Source: Pseudomonadota bacterium (GTDB lineage: Bacteria; Pseudomonadota; Alphaproteobacteria; Rhizobiales; Kaistiaceae). From it: a stretch of 7,304 bases of DNA. The translations under genes and the position numbers were made by a program. The number at the start of each line of letters is the position of its first letter. Position 1 is the stretch's first letter. Below are positions 1 through 5,677 of this stretch, piece after piece. A model generated the notes under the pieces. That model saw only the letters and a list, made by a program, of their open reading frames with translations, did no database searches and had not been told where the DNA came from. The DNA lies in assembly GCA_023433185.1 (NCBI GenBank), contig JAEZEN010000011.1:1-7304 (forward strand). The letters run 5' to 3'.

Positions 1-24
1 TCTCTAGAGATTGCATGACGGGAA

Positions 25-51
25 GGTGGCCCGGGCGGCGCCCGGACCACC
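25..51 (-). terminator. Hairpin terminator of the sugar operon
   Basis: On the minus strand a 12-base-pair stem (GGTGGTCCGGGC pairing with GCCCGGGCCACC, with one U-G wobble) closes a three-base loop 17 bases after the binding-protein stop. The tail is TTCCCGT, so the U run is weak. Stem strength and position right after the last gene favour transcription termination, or else 3' end protection after processing. Confidence 0.6.
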
Positions 52-68
52 GGCTCTCTGCCCGGCGA

Positions 69-1025
69 CTAGGGCGTGAAGCGATTGCCCCACAGGTCCG
101 GGTCGTCGACGTTCTCCCTGGTGACGAGCGTCGGCGGCAGGAGCTGCTGCGGCTCGACGGACTCTCCGTTGATCGCGGCGACCGCCGAACGGACGGCAAG
201 CGCACCCATCTCGAACGGATCCTGGTTCACCGTCGCGTCCTGCTCGCCGTCGCGGATGCGCTGCAGGGCGAGCGGCGTGCCGTCGATGCCGACGATCACG
301 ATGTGCCCGTCCTCGCCGACCTGCGCAGCCCGCCCGACCTGGCGGAGACCGGCCAGAACGCCCCGGATCATCTCGTCATTGTGGGTGAAGATGGCGTTGA
401 TGTCCGGATTGGCGGTGAGCACGTCGGCGGTGATCGCCTGGGCGTTCTCCGCCAGCCACTCGGCCGGGCGCGAGTTGACTTCGAACTTGCCCGAAGCCGC
501 CTCGTTGAACCCGCCGCCCCGCTGCTGGGCGTGATAGGCACCGAGCGCGCCCTGCAGCTCGAGGACACCCTCGATGTTGCCGAGACCGGCCAGGTACTCG
601 GCGGCGGTGGCGCCGCCGGCGGCGTTGTTGAAGCCGACATAGGCCACGACCGCACCGCCGTCGCCGACCACGCCGTCGACCGCGACGACCGGCACGTTGG
701 CCTCGTTCGCCCGCCGCACGGCCGGAACGATTTCCTCCGAGTTGGCCGGGCTGATGACGATGGCGTCGACCCCCGAGACCAGGAGGTCCTCGATCTGGCG
801 GGTCTGGACCTCGCTGCTCGACTGCCCGTCGAGGACGGTGATGTCGACCCCGAGCTTCTCCGCCTCGGCCTGGGCGCCCTGGTCGAGGGCGACCATGAAC
901 TCGAAGCCGCGGCTGAAGAGCAGGACCGCGATCTGCGGCTTGTCCTGCGCCAGCGCCCCGGCGATCGGGGTCGCGGCGAGAATGGTGCCGGCCAGGATGG
1001 CGGCGGCATACTTCCTGAACGTCAT
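69..1025 (-). CDS. Periplasmic sugar-binding protein of the ABC importer, RbsB-like
   Basis: A 318-residue substrate-binding protein (periplasmic binding protein type 1 fold) that delivers a sugar to the permease. Residues 1-26 form a signal peptide: MTFRKY, a hydrophobic core, then cleavage after ALA. Motifs include DGAIVISPANSEE-like VDAIVISPANSEE (86-98), THNDEMIRG (214-222) and VGIDGTP (245-251). Aligned by eye to remembered E. coli ribose-binding protein, it keeps Asp117, Arg169, Asn216, Asp248 and Gln268 of the sugar pocket. It has Trp190 where ribose-binding protein has Phe, Phe41 at an Asn position, Met44 at a Phe position and Gly118 at an Arg position, so the ligand is probably a sugar other than ribose. 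AAGGAGGA at 1034-1041 is eight bases from the ATG, a strong site suited to a protein made in excess. It is the last gene of the operon, 111 bases after the permease, and a hairpin terminator follows. Confidence 0.93.
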   Translation of the reverse strand: MTFRKYAAAILAGTILAATPIAGALAQDKPQIAVLLFSRGFEFMVALDQGAQAEAEKLGVDITVLDGQSSSEVQTRQIEDLLVSGVDAIVISPANSEEIVPAVRRANEANVPVVAVDGVVGDGGAVVAYVGFNNAAGGATAAEYLAGLGNIEGVLELQGALGAYHAQQRGGGFNEAASGKFEVNSRPAEWLAENAQAITADVLTANPDINAIFTHNDEMIRGVLAGLRQVGRAAQVGEDGHIVIVGIDGTPLALQRIRDGEQDATVNQDPFEMGALAVRSAVAAINGESVEPQQLLPPTLVTRENVDDPDLWGNRFTP

Positions 1026-1111
1026 GGGTGTTCTCCTCCTTGTTTATTCCCAACGGACCGGCGGATCTCCGCCGGGCATTCCAGGCAAACGCTTCCGATT
1101 GCGACGGGCAT
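1022..1111 (-). CDS. Possible 29-codon ORF overlapping the binding-protein start (doubtful)
   Basis: An ATG at 1111 opens a 29-codon frame beginning MPVAIGSVCLECPAEI. It runs through the hairpin and stops at a TGA that overlaps the binding-protein ATG as ATGA. The overlap would permit coupled translation. There is only AAGG directly abutting the start codon, with a stronger purine block 15 bases upstream, which is poor spacing. The peptide has two cysteines and no recognisable family. Most likely a chance ORF; noted because the overlap geometry is that of coupled genes. Confidence 0.15.
   Translation of the reverse strand: MPVAIGSVCLECPAEIRRSVGNKQGGEHP
1058..1075 (-). repeat. Intercistronic hairpin ahead of the binding-protein gene
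   Basis: CCGGCGGA and TCCGCCGG form a perfect eight-base-pair stem around a two-base centre, in the 111-base gap between permease and binding protein. No T run follows on the minus strand, so it is not a standard intrinsic terminator. In other sugar transport operons such hairpins mark mRNA processing or protect one segment of the transcript. Here it could keep the binding-protein message more abundant than the rest. That role is inferred, not shown. Confidence 0.45.
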
Positions 1112-1126
1112 CCTTGCTGTTGGCGT

Positions 1127-1136
1127 TCCTCCTTCC
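1127..1136 (-). promoter_or_regulatory. Orphan Shine-Dalgarno-like sequence after the permease stop
   Basis: GGAAGGAGGA follows the permease TGA directly on the minus strand, but no ATG, GTG or TTG lies at usable spacing. The first ATG (1111) is 15 bases further on, which is too far for normal initiation. It could be a ribosome-holding site, part of a lost start, or chance. Confidence 0.25.
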
Positions 1137-2114
1137 TCAGGCCCGCGCGAACTTGCGGCGGTAGACGTCGACGAGCGCGGCGAGGAAGATGACGAGGCCC
1201 TTGACCAGGTCGTCCCACGCCGGCGGTACGCCGAGCAGGTTGATCGCGTTCGAGACCAGCGAGATGAGCACCACGCCGAGCAGCGTGCCGACGATGCTGC
1301 CGGTCCCGCCGAACAGGCTGGTGCCGCCGATGACGCAGGCCGCGATGACCGTCAGCTCGATCCCGACGCCGGCCCGCGGCCCGGAGGATTCGAGCCGCCC
1401 GGTGAGGATCAGGCCGGCGATCGCCGCGGTCAGGCCGCAGATCACGTAGGTGATCATGATGATGCGGCTGGTCGGGATGCCGGCGAGCCGCGAGGCCACC
1501 TCGTTGCCTCCGGTCGCGTAGACCGACCGGCCGAAGACCGTCCGCGACAGGATGAACTGGAAGAGGATGGCGAGGAGGATCAGCAGGACGACGGAATAGG
1601 GCAGGCCGAAGATCTCGCCGCGCCCGAAGGCGATCATGATGTCCGGTACCGGCGTGATGTTGGAGCCGTTGGTGTAGGCGAAGGTCGCGCCGCGGGCGAT
1701 CGACAGCGTCGCCAGGGTGGTGATCAGCGGCGTGATGCCCAGCACCGTGACCGAGAAGCCGTTGACCAGGCCGACGAGGCCGCCGATGCCGAGCGCGACG
1801 ACGATGGCGACCGGGCCCGGAATGCCGGCGTTCAGGGCAAGGCCCATGCCGACGGCCGAGGACAACGCCATGACGCCGCCGATCGACAGGTCGATGCCCC
1901 GCGTCATGATGACGAAGGTCTGGCCGAGGGCGAGCACGGCGAGGATCGTCGACTGGATGAACAGGTTGCGGAAGTTCGCCACCGACAGGAATACCGGCGA
2001 CAGGATCGACATCACGACGATGAAGATCAGGATGACGAGCAGCAGCCCGAGCCGGCTGACGAGGTTTCGGACGTGGGTGCCGCGTACCGGCTGGAGGGTG
2101 GTGGATGTCGACAT
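1137..2114 (-). CDS. Sugar ABC transporter permease, RbsC type
   Basis: A 325-residue integral membrane protein forming, as a dimer, the channel of the monosaccharide importer. It has a short polar N-terminus, then about eight to ten hydrophobic segments starting at about residue 21 (GLLLVILIFIVVMSIL). Family hallmarks are TRGIDLSIGG (71-80), the cytoplasmic loop YATGGNEVASRLAGI (199-213) that contacts the ATPase, and ELTVIAACVIGGTSLFGG (253-270). The ATG at 2114 lies 20 bases after the ATPase stop, with only a weak purine-rich site (CGAGAG), so translation is probably coupled to the ATPase gene. The frame stays open upstream to 2405, but that stretch overlaps the ATPase gene, is Arg-rich and is not part of this protein. 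The family call is firm; sugar specificity is not readable from the permease. Confidence 0.93.
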   Translation of the reverse strand: MSTSTTLQPVRGTHVRNLVSRLGLLLVILIFIVVMSILSPVFLSVANFRNLFIQSTILAVLALGQTFVIMTRGIDLSIGGVMALSSAVGMGLALNAGIPGPVAIVVALGIGGLVGLVNGFSVTVLGITPLITTLATLSIARGATFAYTNGSNITPVPDIMIAFGRGEIFGLPYSVVLLILLAILFQFILSRTVFGRSVYATGGNEVASRLAGIPTSRIIMITYVICGLTAAIAGLILTGRLESSGPRAGVGIELTVIAACVIGGTSLFGGTGSIVGTLLGVVLISLVSNAINLLGVPPAWDDLVKGLVIFLAALVDVYRRKFARA

Positions 2115-2134
2115 GAAGGTCGTCGCTCTCGGTC

Positions 2135-3622
2135 CTATTGGCGCGCGGCCCCAGCCGCGAAGCGCATGATCGTCTGTTCTTCGATGTCGGCCCCGGCGAA
2201 CTCGGCCTCGATGCGCCCGGCGCGCATCACGTAGACGCGGTCGCTCATGGCGATCAGTTCGGGCAGCTCCGACGAGATGAGGAGGACGCCGAGCCCCTGC
2301 CCGACCAGCCCCTCGATGACGCGGTGGATCTCGGCCTTGGCGCCGACGTCGACGCCGCGGGTCGGCTCGTCGAGCATCATCAGCTTCGGGTTGGTCGCGA
2401 GCCATCGCGACAGGACGACCTTCTGCTGGTTGCCGCCCGAAAGGTTCTCGACGGCCTGACGCGTCGAGGCGGTCTTGATGCCGAGCTTGCCGACATAGTC
2501 GCGGACGAGCCGGTCCTCGGCGCCGCGCGACAGGACGCCGCCGCTCGATATCCGGCGGAGCGCGCTGAGCGTGAGGTTGGCGGCGACGCTCGCGATCAGC
2601 ACGAGCCCCTGGGCCTTCCGGTCCTCCGGCACCAGCGCGAAGCCCCGCGCTATCGCGTCCTGGGGGTTGGCGATGCGAACCGGAGCGCCATCGACCTCGA
2701 TGCTGCCGGCGTCCGGCGGCTCGAGCCCGAAGATGCAGCGGGCGACGTCGGTACGCCCGGCGCCGACCAGCCCGGCGAGGCCGACGACCTCGCCCCGGTG
2801 GACATCGATGGAGATGTCCTCGAATACGCCGCGCCGCGTCAGCCCCCGGGTGCGAAGGAGGAGCTCGCCGCGCTCGTGCTGGCGGTGGACGTGGAGCGAG
2901 CGCTGGTCGCCGACCATCATGGCGACGACCTTGTCGTGGTCGAGCTCGGACCGCGGCTTCACGCCCACGAGCTTGCCGTCGCGCATCACTGCGATGCGAT
3001 CCGCGAGGCGGAAGATCTCCTCCATGCGGTGCGAGACGTAGAGAATCCCGAGGCCGCGATTCTTCAGCGCGACGACCAGCTCCATCAGCCGCTCGGACTC
3101 GCTGTTGGAGAGCGAGGCGGTCGGCTCGTCGAGGATGAGAAGCTTCGACTGGAAGGCGAGCGCCCGGCCGATCTCGACGAGCTGCTGCTGGCCGGTGGAC
3201 AACGTCTCAACGGGCGTGGTGACCGGCAGGTGGAAGCCGATGGTCGGCAGCACCTCGGCGGCGATCTTCCGGGCCCGGTCGAAATCGACGCCGGCGCTGC
3301 CGCGGGGCCAACGGCCGAGCACGACGTTCTCCGCCACCGACATCTGCGGAACGAGCTGGAGCTCCTGATGGATGACGCCGATCCCGGCATCGCGCGCCTC
3401 GACCGGTGCCCGGAAGGACACCGGGCTGCCGAGGAAGTGCATGTTGCCCCCCTCCGGCGCGTACTGCCCGGAGATCATCTTGATCACGGTGGATTTGCCG
3501 GCGCCGTTTTCGCCGACAAGCGCCAGCACCTCACCCGGGAGGATGGTGAGGTCGAGCGAGTCGACGGCCACGACGCCGGCAAAGGCCTTCGTCATGCCGC
3601 GTGCTTCGAGCAGCGGTTCCAA
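2135..3622 (-). CDS. Sugar ABC transporter ATP-binding protein, RbsA/MglA type, two ABC domains
   Basis: Energises monosaccharide import at the inner face of the cytoplasmic membrane as a fused double ATPase. From the TTG start it has 495 residues, close to the roughly 500 of the family. Domain 1 has Walker A GENGAGKST (37-45), Q-loop Gln86 in IHQEL, signature LSTGQQQ (141-147), Walker B LLILDEPTA (161-169) and His198 in SHRM. Domain 2 has a degenerate Walker A, GLVGAGRTD (284-292, no Lys), signature LSGGNQQK (394-401), LMMLDEPTRGVD (414-425) and Ser in place of the switch His (ISSELPE). This asymmetry is normal for RbsA-like proteins, so only one site is expected to be fully catalytic. The start is chosen by the ribosome-binding site at 3632-3638; a GTG at 3661 would add 13 residues. 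It follows the epimerase by 66 bases and precedes the permease by 20. Confidence 0.93.
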   Translation of the reverse strand: MEPLLEARGMTKAFAGVVAVDSLDLTILPGEVLALVGENGAGKSTVIKMISGQYAPEGGNMHFLGSPVSFRAPVEARDAGIGVIHQELQLVPQMSVAENVVLGRWPRGSAGVDFDRARKIAAEVLPTIGFHLPVTTPVETLSTGQQQLVEIGRALAFQSKLLILDEPTASLSNSESERLMELVVALKNRGLGILYVSHRMEEIFRLADRIAVMRDGKLVGVKPRSELDHDKVVAMMVGDQRSLHVHRQHERGELLLRTRGLTRRGVFEDISIDVHRGEVVGLAGLVGAGRTDVARCIFGLEPPDAGSIEVDGAPVRIANPQDAIARGFALVPEDRKAQGLVLIASVAANLTLSALRRISSGGVLSRGAEDRLVRDYVGKLGIKTASTRQAVENLSGGNQQKVVLSRWLATNPKLMMLDEPTRGVDVGAKAEIHRVIEGLVGQGLGVLLISSELPELIAMSDRVYVMRAGRIEAEFAGADIEEQTIMRFAAGAARQ

Positions 3623-3631
3623 AGTCGTTTT

Positions 3632-3638
3632 CTCCCTC
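3632..3638 (-). promoter_or_regulatory. Shine-Dalgarno that places the ABC ATPase start at a TTG codon
   Basis: On the minus strand GAGGGAG lies nine bases upstream of the TTG at 3622-3620. The alternative GTG at 3661-3659, in the same frame, has no purine-rich sequence in front of it. A start at TTG gives MEPLLEARGMTKAF, which matches the usual N-terminus of RbsA-type ATPases. The motif would otherwise fall inside the coding region of the longer version. Confidence 0.55.
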
Positions 3639-3688
3639 GGGTCCGATGGCGCCCGCGCCACCGGCCCGTCAGGGTGTCCGGCTACCGT

Positions 3689-4534
3689 TCAGGCGAAGAC
3701 GCGCTTGAGATGCGCCAGGCCGTTGCCGGCGAGCGCGTCCTCGCTCTCGGCGAGCGGCCGCCAGATCGACACCGCCCGCGCGATCGCCTTGATCTTCGGC
3801 GTGAAGGCCTCGATCACCACCGGCCCGTCGAAGCCGCCTTCCTGCAGGGCGGTCACGATGCCCGCCCAGTCGACGTGGTCCTCGCCCGGCGTGCCGCGAT
3901 CGCTCGAGCAGGCGTGGAACTCGGTGATCCGCCCGGCCGCCCTGCGGATCGCCTTCGGCAGGTCCTTCTCCTCGATGTTCATGTGGAAGGTGTCGAGAAG
4001 GAGCCCGACATTGTCCGCGCCGATCTCGTCGAGGAGGCCGATGCCCTGGTCCACCGTGTTGATCAGGTCGGTCTCGAAGCGGTTGAGCGGCTCGATGCCG
4101 AGGCTGACGCCCTTGCCGGCGGCATAGCGGGCGCACTCGCGGATCCCGTCGGCGGCGAGCGTGCGCTGGGCCTGCCGCTCGGCCGGCTCGGCCATGCGGG
4201 TACGGCCGACCGCCGAATACATCGGGCCGACGACGACCTTCGAGCCGAGTTCGGCCGAGATGTCGATGCACTTCCGCACGTAGGCCTTGGTGTTCTCGCG
4301 GACCGCCGGATCGTCGGCGCTCATGTCGCGGTCGGGCCCGAACGCGCCGCAGACCGTGGCACCGATGCCGGCCGCCTCGCAGCGCTTCCGGATCGCCGCC
4401 GTGTCGATCGTCGCGGGATCCTCGACGCAGACCTCGATGAGGTCGAAGCCGAGCCTCGCCACCTTGTCGACCAGGTCGAGCGTCTCGTTCGAGAACGGCG
4501 ACGCCCAGATGAACGTGCTTGCACCGAACTGCAT
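3689..4534 (-). CDS. D-tagatose/D-psicose (allulose) 3-epimerase-like TIM-barrel enzyme (second of two)
   Basis: A 281-residue cytoplasmic TIM-barrel enzyme, the usual length for ketose 3-epimerases. Putative metal ligands are Glu148 (GIEPLNRFE), Asp181 (LDTFHMNIEE), His207 (EFHACSSDR) and Glu242 (VVIEAF). Glu154, His184 and Arg213 are the accessory residues. All spacings equal those of the first enzyme. NRFETDLINT, DTFHMNIEEKD and the late SIWRPL (256-261) closely resemble the Agrobacterium D-psicose 3-epimerase as I remember it, which makes a C3 ketose epimerase the best call. The ATG has AAGGGGAGGA upstream (about 4540-4549). It lies 32 bases after the first enzyme and upstream of the transporter genes in one operon. 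The exact sugar is open: D-tagatose, D-psicose, L-ribulose and similar sugars are all used by this family, often with low selectivity. Confidence 0.9.
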   Translation of the reverse strand: MQFGASTFIWASPFSNETLDLVDKVARLGFDLIEVCVEDPATIDTAAIRKRCEAAGIGATVCGAFGPDRDMSADDPAVRENTKAYVRKCIDISAELGSKVVVGPMYSAVGRTRMAEPAERQAQRTLAADGIRECARYAAGKGVSLGIEPLNRFETDLINTVDQGIGLLDEIGADNVGLLLDTFHMNIEEKDLPKAIRRAAGRITEFHACSSDRGTPGEDHVDWAGIVTALQEGGFDGPVVIEAFTPKIKAIARAVSIWRPLAESEDALAGNGLAHLKRVFA

Positions 4535-4566
4535 GTCTTCCTCCCCTTCTTCAGTGACGAGCCGGC

Positions 4567-5403
4567 TCAGGTGAGCTTGCTCTCGAGCGCCTTGATCACC
4601 TCGATCGACTGCTTGGTGTAGTCATCATAGAACTCCCGGCCGCCGCCACGACGCAGGGTCGCGAAGGGATCGGAGGACGGCGGAAGAAGCTCGAAGGTGA
4701 TATGGCCCTCGTAGCCCACGTCCTTCAGCGCCTGCATGATCGGCACGAAGTCGGTGTGGCCCTGGCCGGGTGCCGCGCGGTTGCTGTCGGCGAAGTGGAT
4801 GTGGATCATCGCCTTGCCGGCCTCGCGGATCGCGCCGGCGATGTCCTTGTCGTCGATGTTCATGTGGAAGGTGTCGCCCATGACGCCGACATTGGGCTTG
4901 TCGACCGCCTTCATCAGGTCCAGCGCCTGGGGGATCCGGTTGATGAAGTGCGTCTCGTAGCGGTTCCAGGCCTCGATGCAGAGCTTGACGTTCTGCGAGG
5001 CGGCGTGGTCGGCGGCCTTCCGGATGCCCTCGATCGCCCATTCCCATTCCTGCTCGGGAGCGCTTTCCGGCGCCATCTTGCCGACCGGGCTCGGCGCCAC
5101 GATCATGATCGGCGCGCCGGATGCGGCCGCGAGGTCGGCGACCTTCCGGCAGTAGTCGACAGCCTGCTCCCGGTTGGCCGCGCTCTTGTTGGTGAGGTCG
5201 CGGGCTTCCCCGGTGAAGATCGAGCAGATCGATGAGACCCCGATGCCGGCGTCGGAAGCCTGCCTGCGGATCGACGCGCCATCCATCTGGTCGGGCTCGC
5301 CGACCAGTTCGATCGCATCGTAGCCGAAGCGGGCAACGCGCTTGATGCTCTCGCTGATATCCTCACCGAAATAGACGAGCGCATCGTAGCTGTAACGGAA
5401 CAT
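4567..5403 (-). CDS. TIM-barrel sugar isomerase/epimerase, ketose 3-epimerase-like (first of two)
   Basis: A 278-residue cytoplasmic protein of the xylose isomerase-like TIM-barrel superfamily (AP endonuclease 2 fold). Putative divalent-metal ligands are Glu144 (LCIEAWNRYE), Asp177 (GDTFHMN), His203 (HIHFADSNR) and Glu238 (ITFELLP). The intervals 33, 26 and 35 equal those I recall for D-tagatose/D-psicose 3-epimerases. Glu150, His180 and Arg209 match the accessory substrate residues. The reaction is therefore probably epimerisation or isomerisation of a free ketose. The C-terminus (from Pro241, with RRGGGREFYDDYTKQ at 251-265) is unlike the second enzyme and lacks its WR motif, so the substrate may differ. 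A perfect AAGGAGGA (5408-5415) sits four bases before the ATG. It is the first gene of the operon, directly behind the promoter and operators; the next gene starts 32 bases after its stop. A hydroxypyruvate isomerase is less likely, because those carry Gln in place of this His. Confidence 0.88.
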   Translation of the reverse strand: MFRYSYDALVYFGEDISESIKRVARFGYDAIELVGEPDQMDGASIRRQASDAGIGVSSICSIFTGEARDLTNKSAANREQAVDYCRKVADLAAASGAPIMIVAPSPVGKMAPESAPEQEWEWAIEGIRKAADHAASQNVKLCIEAWNRYETHFINRIPQALDLMKAVDKPNVGVMGDTFHMNIDDKDIAGAIREAGKAMIHIHFADSNRAAPGQGHTDFVPIMQALKDVGYEGHITFELLPPSSDPFATLRRGGGREFYDDYTKQSIEVIKALESKLT

Positions 5404-5430
5404 GAAATCCTCCTTATGGGGGTTCTTCTT

Positions 5431-5448
5431 ATCTAAAGCGATTTAGAT
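5431..5448. promoter_or_regulatory. Promoter-proximal operator O1 (LacI-family type)
   Basis: ATCTAAAGCGATTTAGAT is an 18-base palindrome with a central CG and eight of nine pairs symmetric; the flanking T and A extend it by one more pair. It directly follows the proposed -10 box and covers the predicted start point, so a bound protein would block transcription. A second copy at 5509-5526 supports it being a true site. Central-CG even palindromes are the LacI-family form, and LacI-type repressors commonly control sugar ABC operons. The regulator is not encoded in the window. Confidence 0.62.
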
Positions 5449-5476
5449 ATCATCGCAGGCTTTCGATCCCCGTCAA
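5449..5476 (-). promoter_or_regulatory. Sigma70-like promoter of the five-gene sugar operon
   Basis: On the minus strand the -35 box is TTGACG (5476-5471, five of six consensus bases). A 16-base spacer follows, then GATGAT (5454-5449, four of six). The predicted start point is near 5442, inside the proximal operator, leaving a leader of roughly 40 bases before the isomerase ATG. The surrounding bases are clearly AT-richer than the genes. TGATAT with an 18-base spacer is an alternative -10 reading that shares the same -35. Confidence 0.5.
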
Positions 5477-5498
5477 TACGGGTCTGCCATAAATCGAT

Positions 5499-5511
5499 GA
5501 TGCAGTGCATC
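5499..5511. promoter_or_regulatory. Odd-length perfect inverted repeat next to O2
   Basis: GATGCAGTGCATC has six-base arms around one central base and overlaps the edge of the upstream operator. It sits about 63 bases upstream of the predicted transcription start, a position often used by activators. It differs from the two CG-centred operators in both sequence and symmetry, so if real it would bind another regulator. A 13-base inverted repeat can arise by chance. Confidence 0.25.
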
Positions 5512-5526
5512 TAAAGCGTATTAGAC
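5509..5526. promoter_or_regulatory. Upstream operator copy O2 (LacI-family type)
   Basis: ATCTAAAGCGTATTAGAC is an 18-base imperfect palindrome with a central CG. It shares ATCTAAAGCG on the left and TTAGA on the right with the site at 5431-5448, and six of its nine base pairs are symmetric. It lies 33 bp upstream of the proposed -35 hexamer, with its centre 78 bp from the promoter-proximal copy. Even palindromes centred on CG are typical of LacI-family operators, and paired sites allow looping. The assignment is from pattern alone. Confidence 0.55.
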
Positions 5527-5677
5527 GGAGCGGCAATGCTGCTTCGCAGCAACCCCGGGAACGGCGGCAGGCCGCAGTCCGCGGCGCCGTCCCGGCGCGC
5601 GGATTCCGCGCCGCACGATGACGCGGCGCCGGACGTGAAATGTTACCGGGAGCGTCCCTGGACGGCCTGAAGCCGTC
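5527..5677 (-). other. GC-rich hairpin-prone spacer, possible transcript end after the aldo/keto reductase
   Basis: No gene is seen here. Several inverted repeats are present: GACGGC/GCCGTC with a five-base loop at 5661-5677, directly after the reductase stop codon; GGGA/TCCC at 5648-5658; GCGCCGC/GCGGCGC with an eight-base loop at 5608-5629; and TGCTGC/GCAGCA with a three-base loop at 5537-5551. None is followed by a convincing U run; the best is TTT in the minus-strand stretch after 5648. The spacer may end the upstream transcript by a Rho-dependent or weak intrinsic route, or may simply be GC-biased DNA that folds by chance. Confidence 0.3.

Noticed and set aside
1..10. TCTCTAGAGA perfect palindrome at the left edge
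   Set aside because: Ten bases are too few to call an operator or repeat end, and the context is cut off by the window.
1085..1098. AAACGCTT core resembling a LacI-type half-site upstream of the binding-protein gene
   Set aside because: The arms do not pair beyond a few bases and do not match the ATCTAAAGCG motif of the two operators; no promoter is seen beside it.
15..2234. Very long open frame on the plus strand (739 codons) opposite the binding protein and permease
   Set aside because: It is antisense to two clear genes, is extremely rich in Arg, Asp and Gly with no domain motif, and has no ribosome-binding site. Long antisense frames are usual in GC-rich DNA.
2115..2405. Upstream extension of the permease frame (97 codons)
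   Set aside because: It overlaps the end of the ATPase gene, is Arg-rich and unlike any permease N-terminus; the ATG at 2114 is at the expected place.
2138..4621. 827-codon open frame on the plus strand opposite the ATPase and epimerase genes
   Set aside because: Same pattern: mirror of well-supported genes, low-complexity charged composition, no family features.
4567..5403. Reading the first TIM-barrel gene as hydroxypyruvate isomerase
   Set aside because: As recalled, hydroxypyruvate isomerases have Gln at the third metal-site position, whereas this protein has His203 with ketose 3-epimerase spacing throughout.
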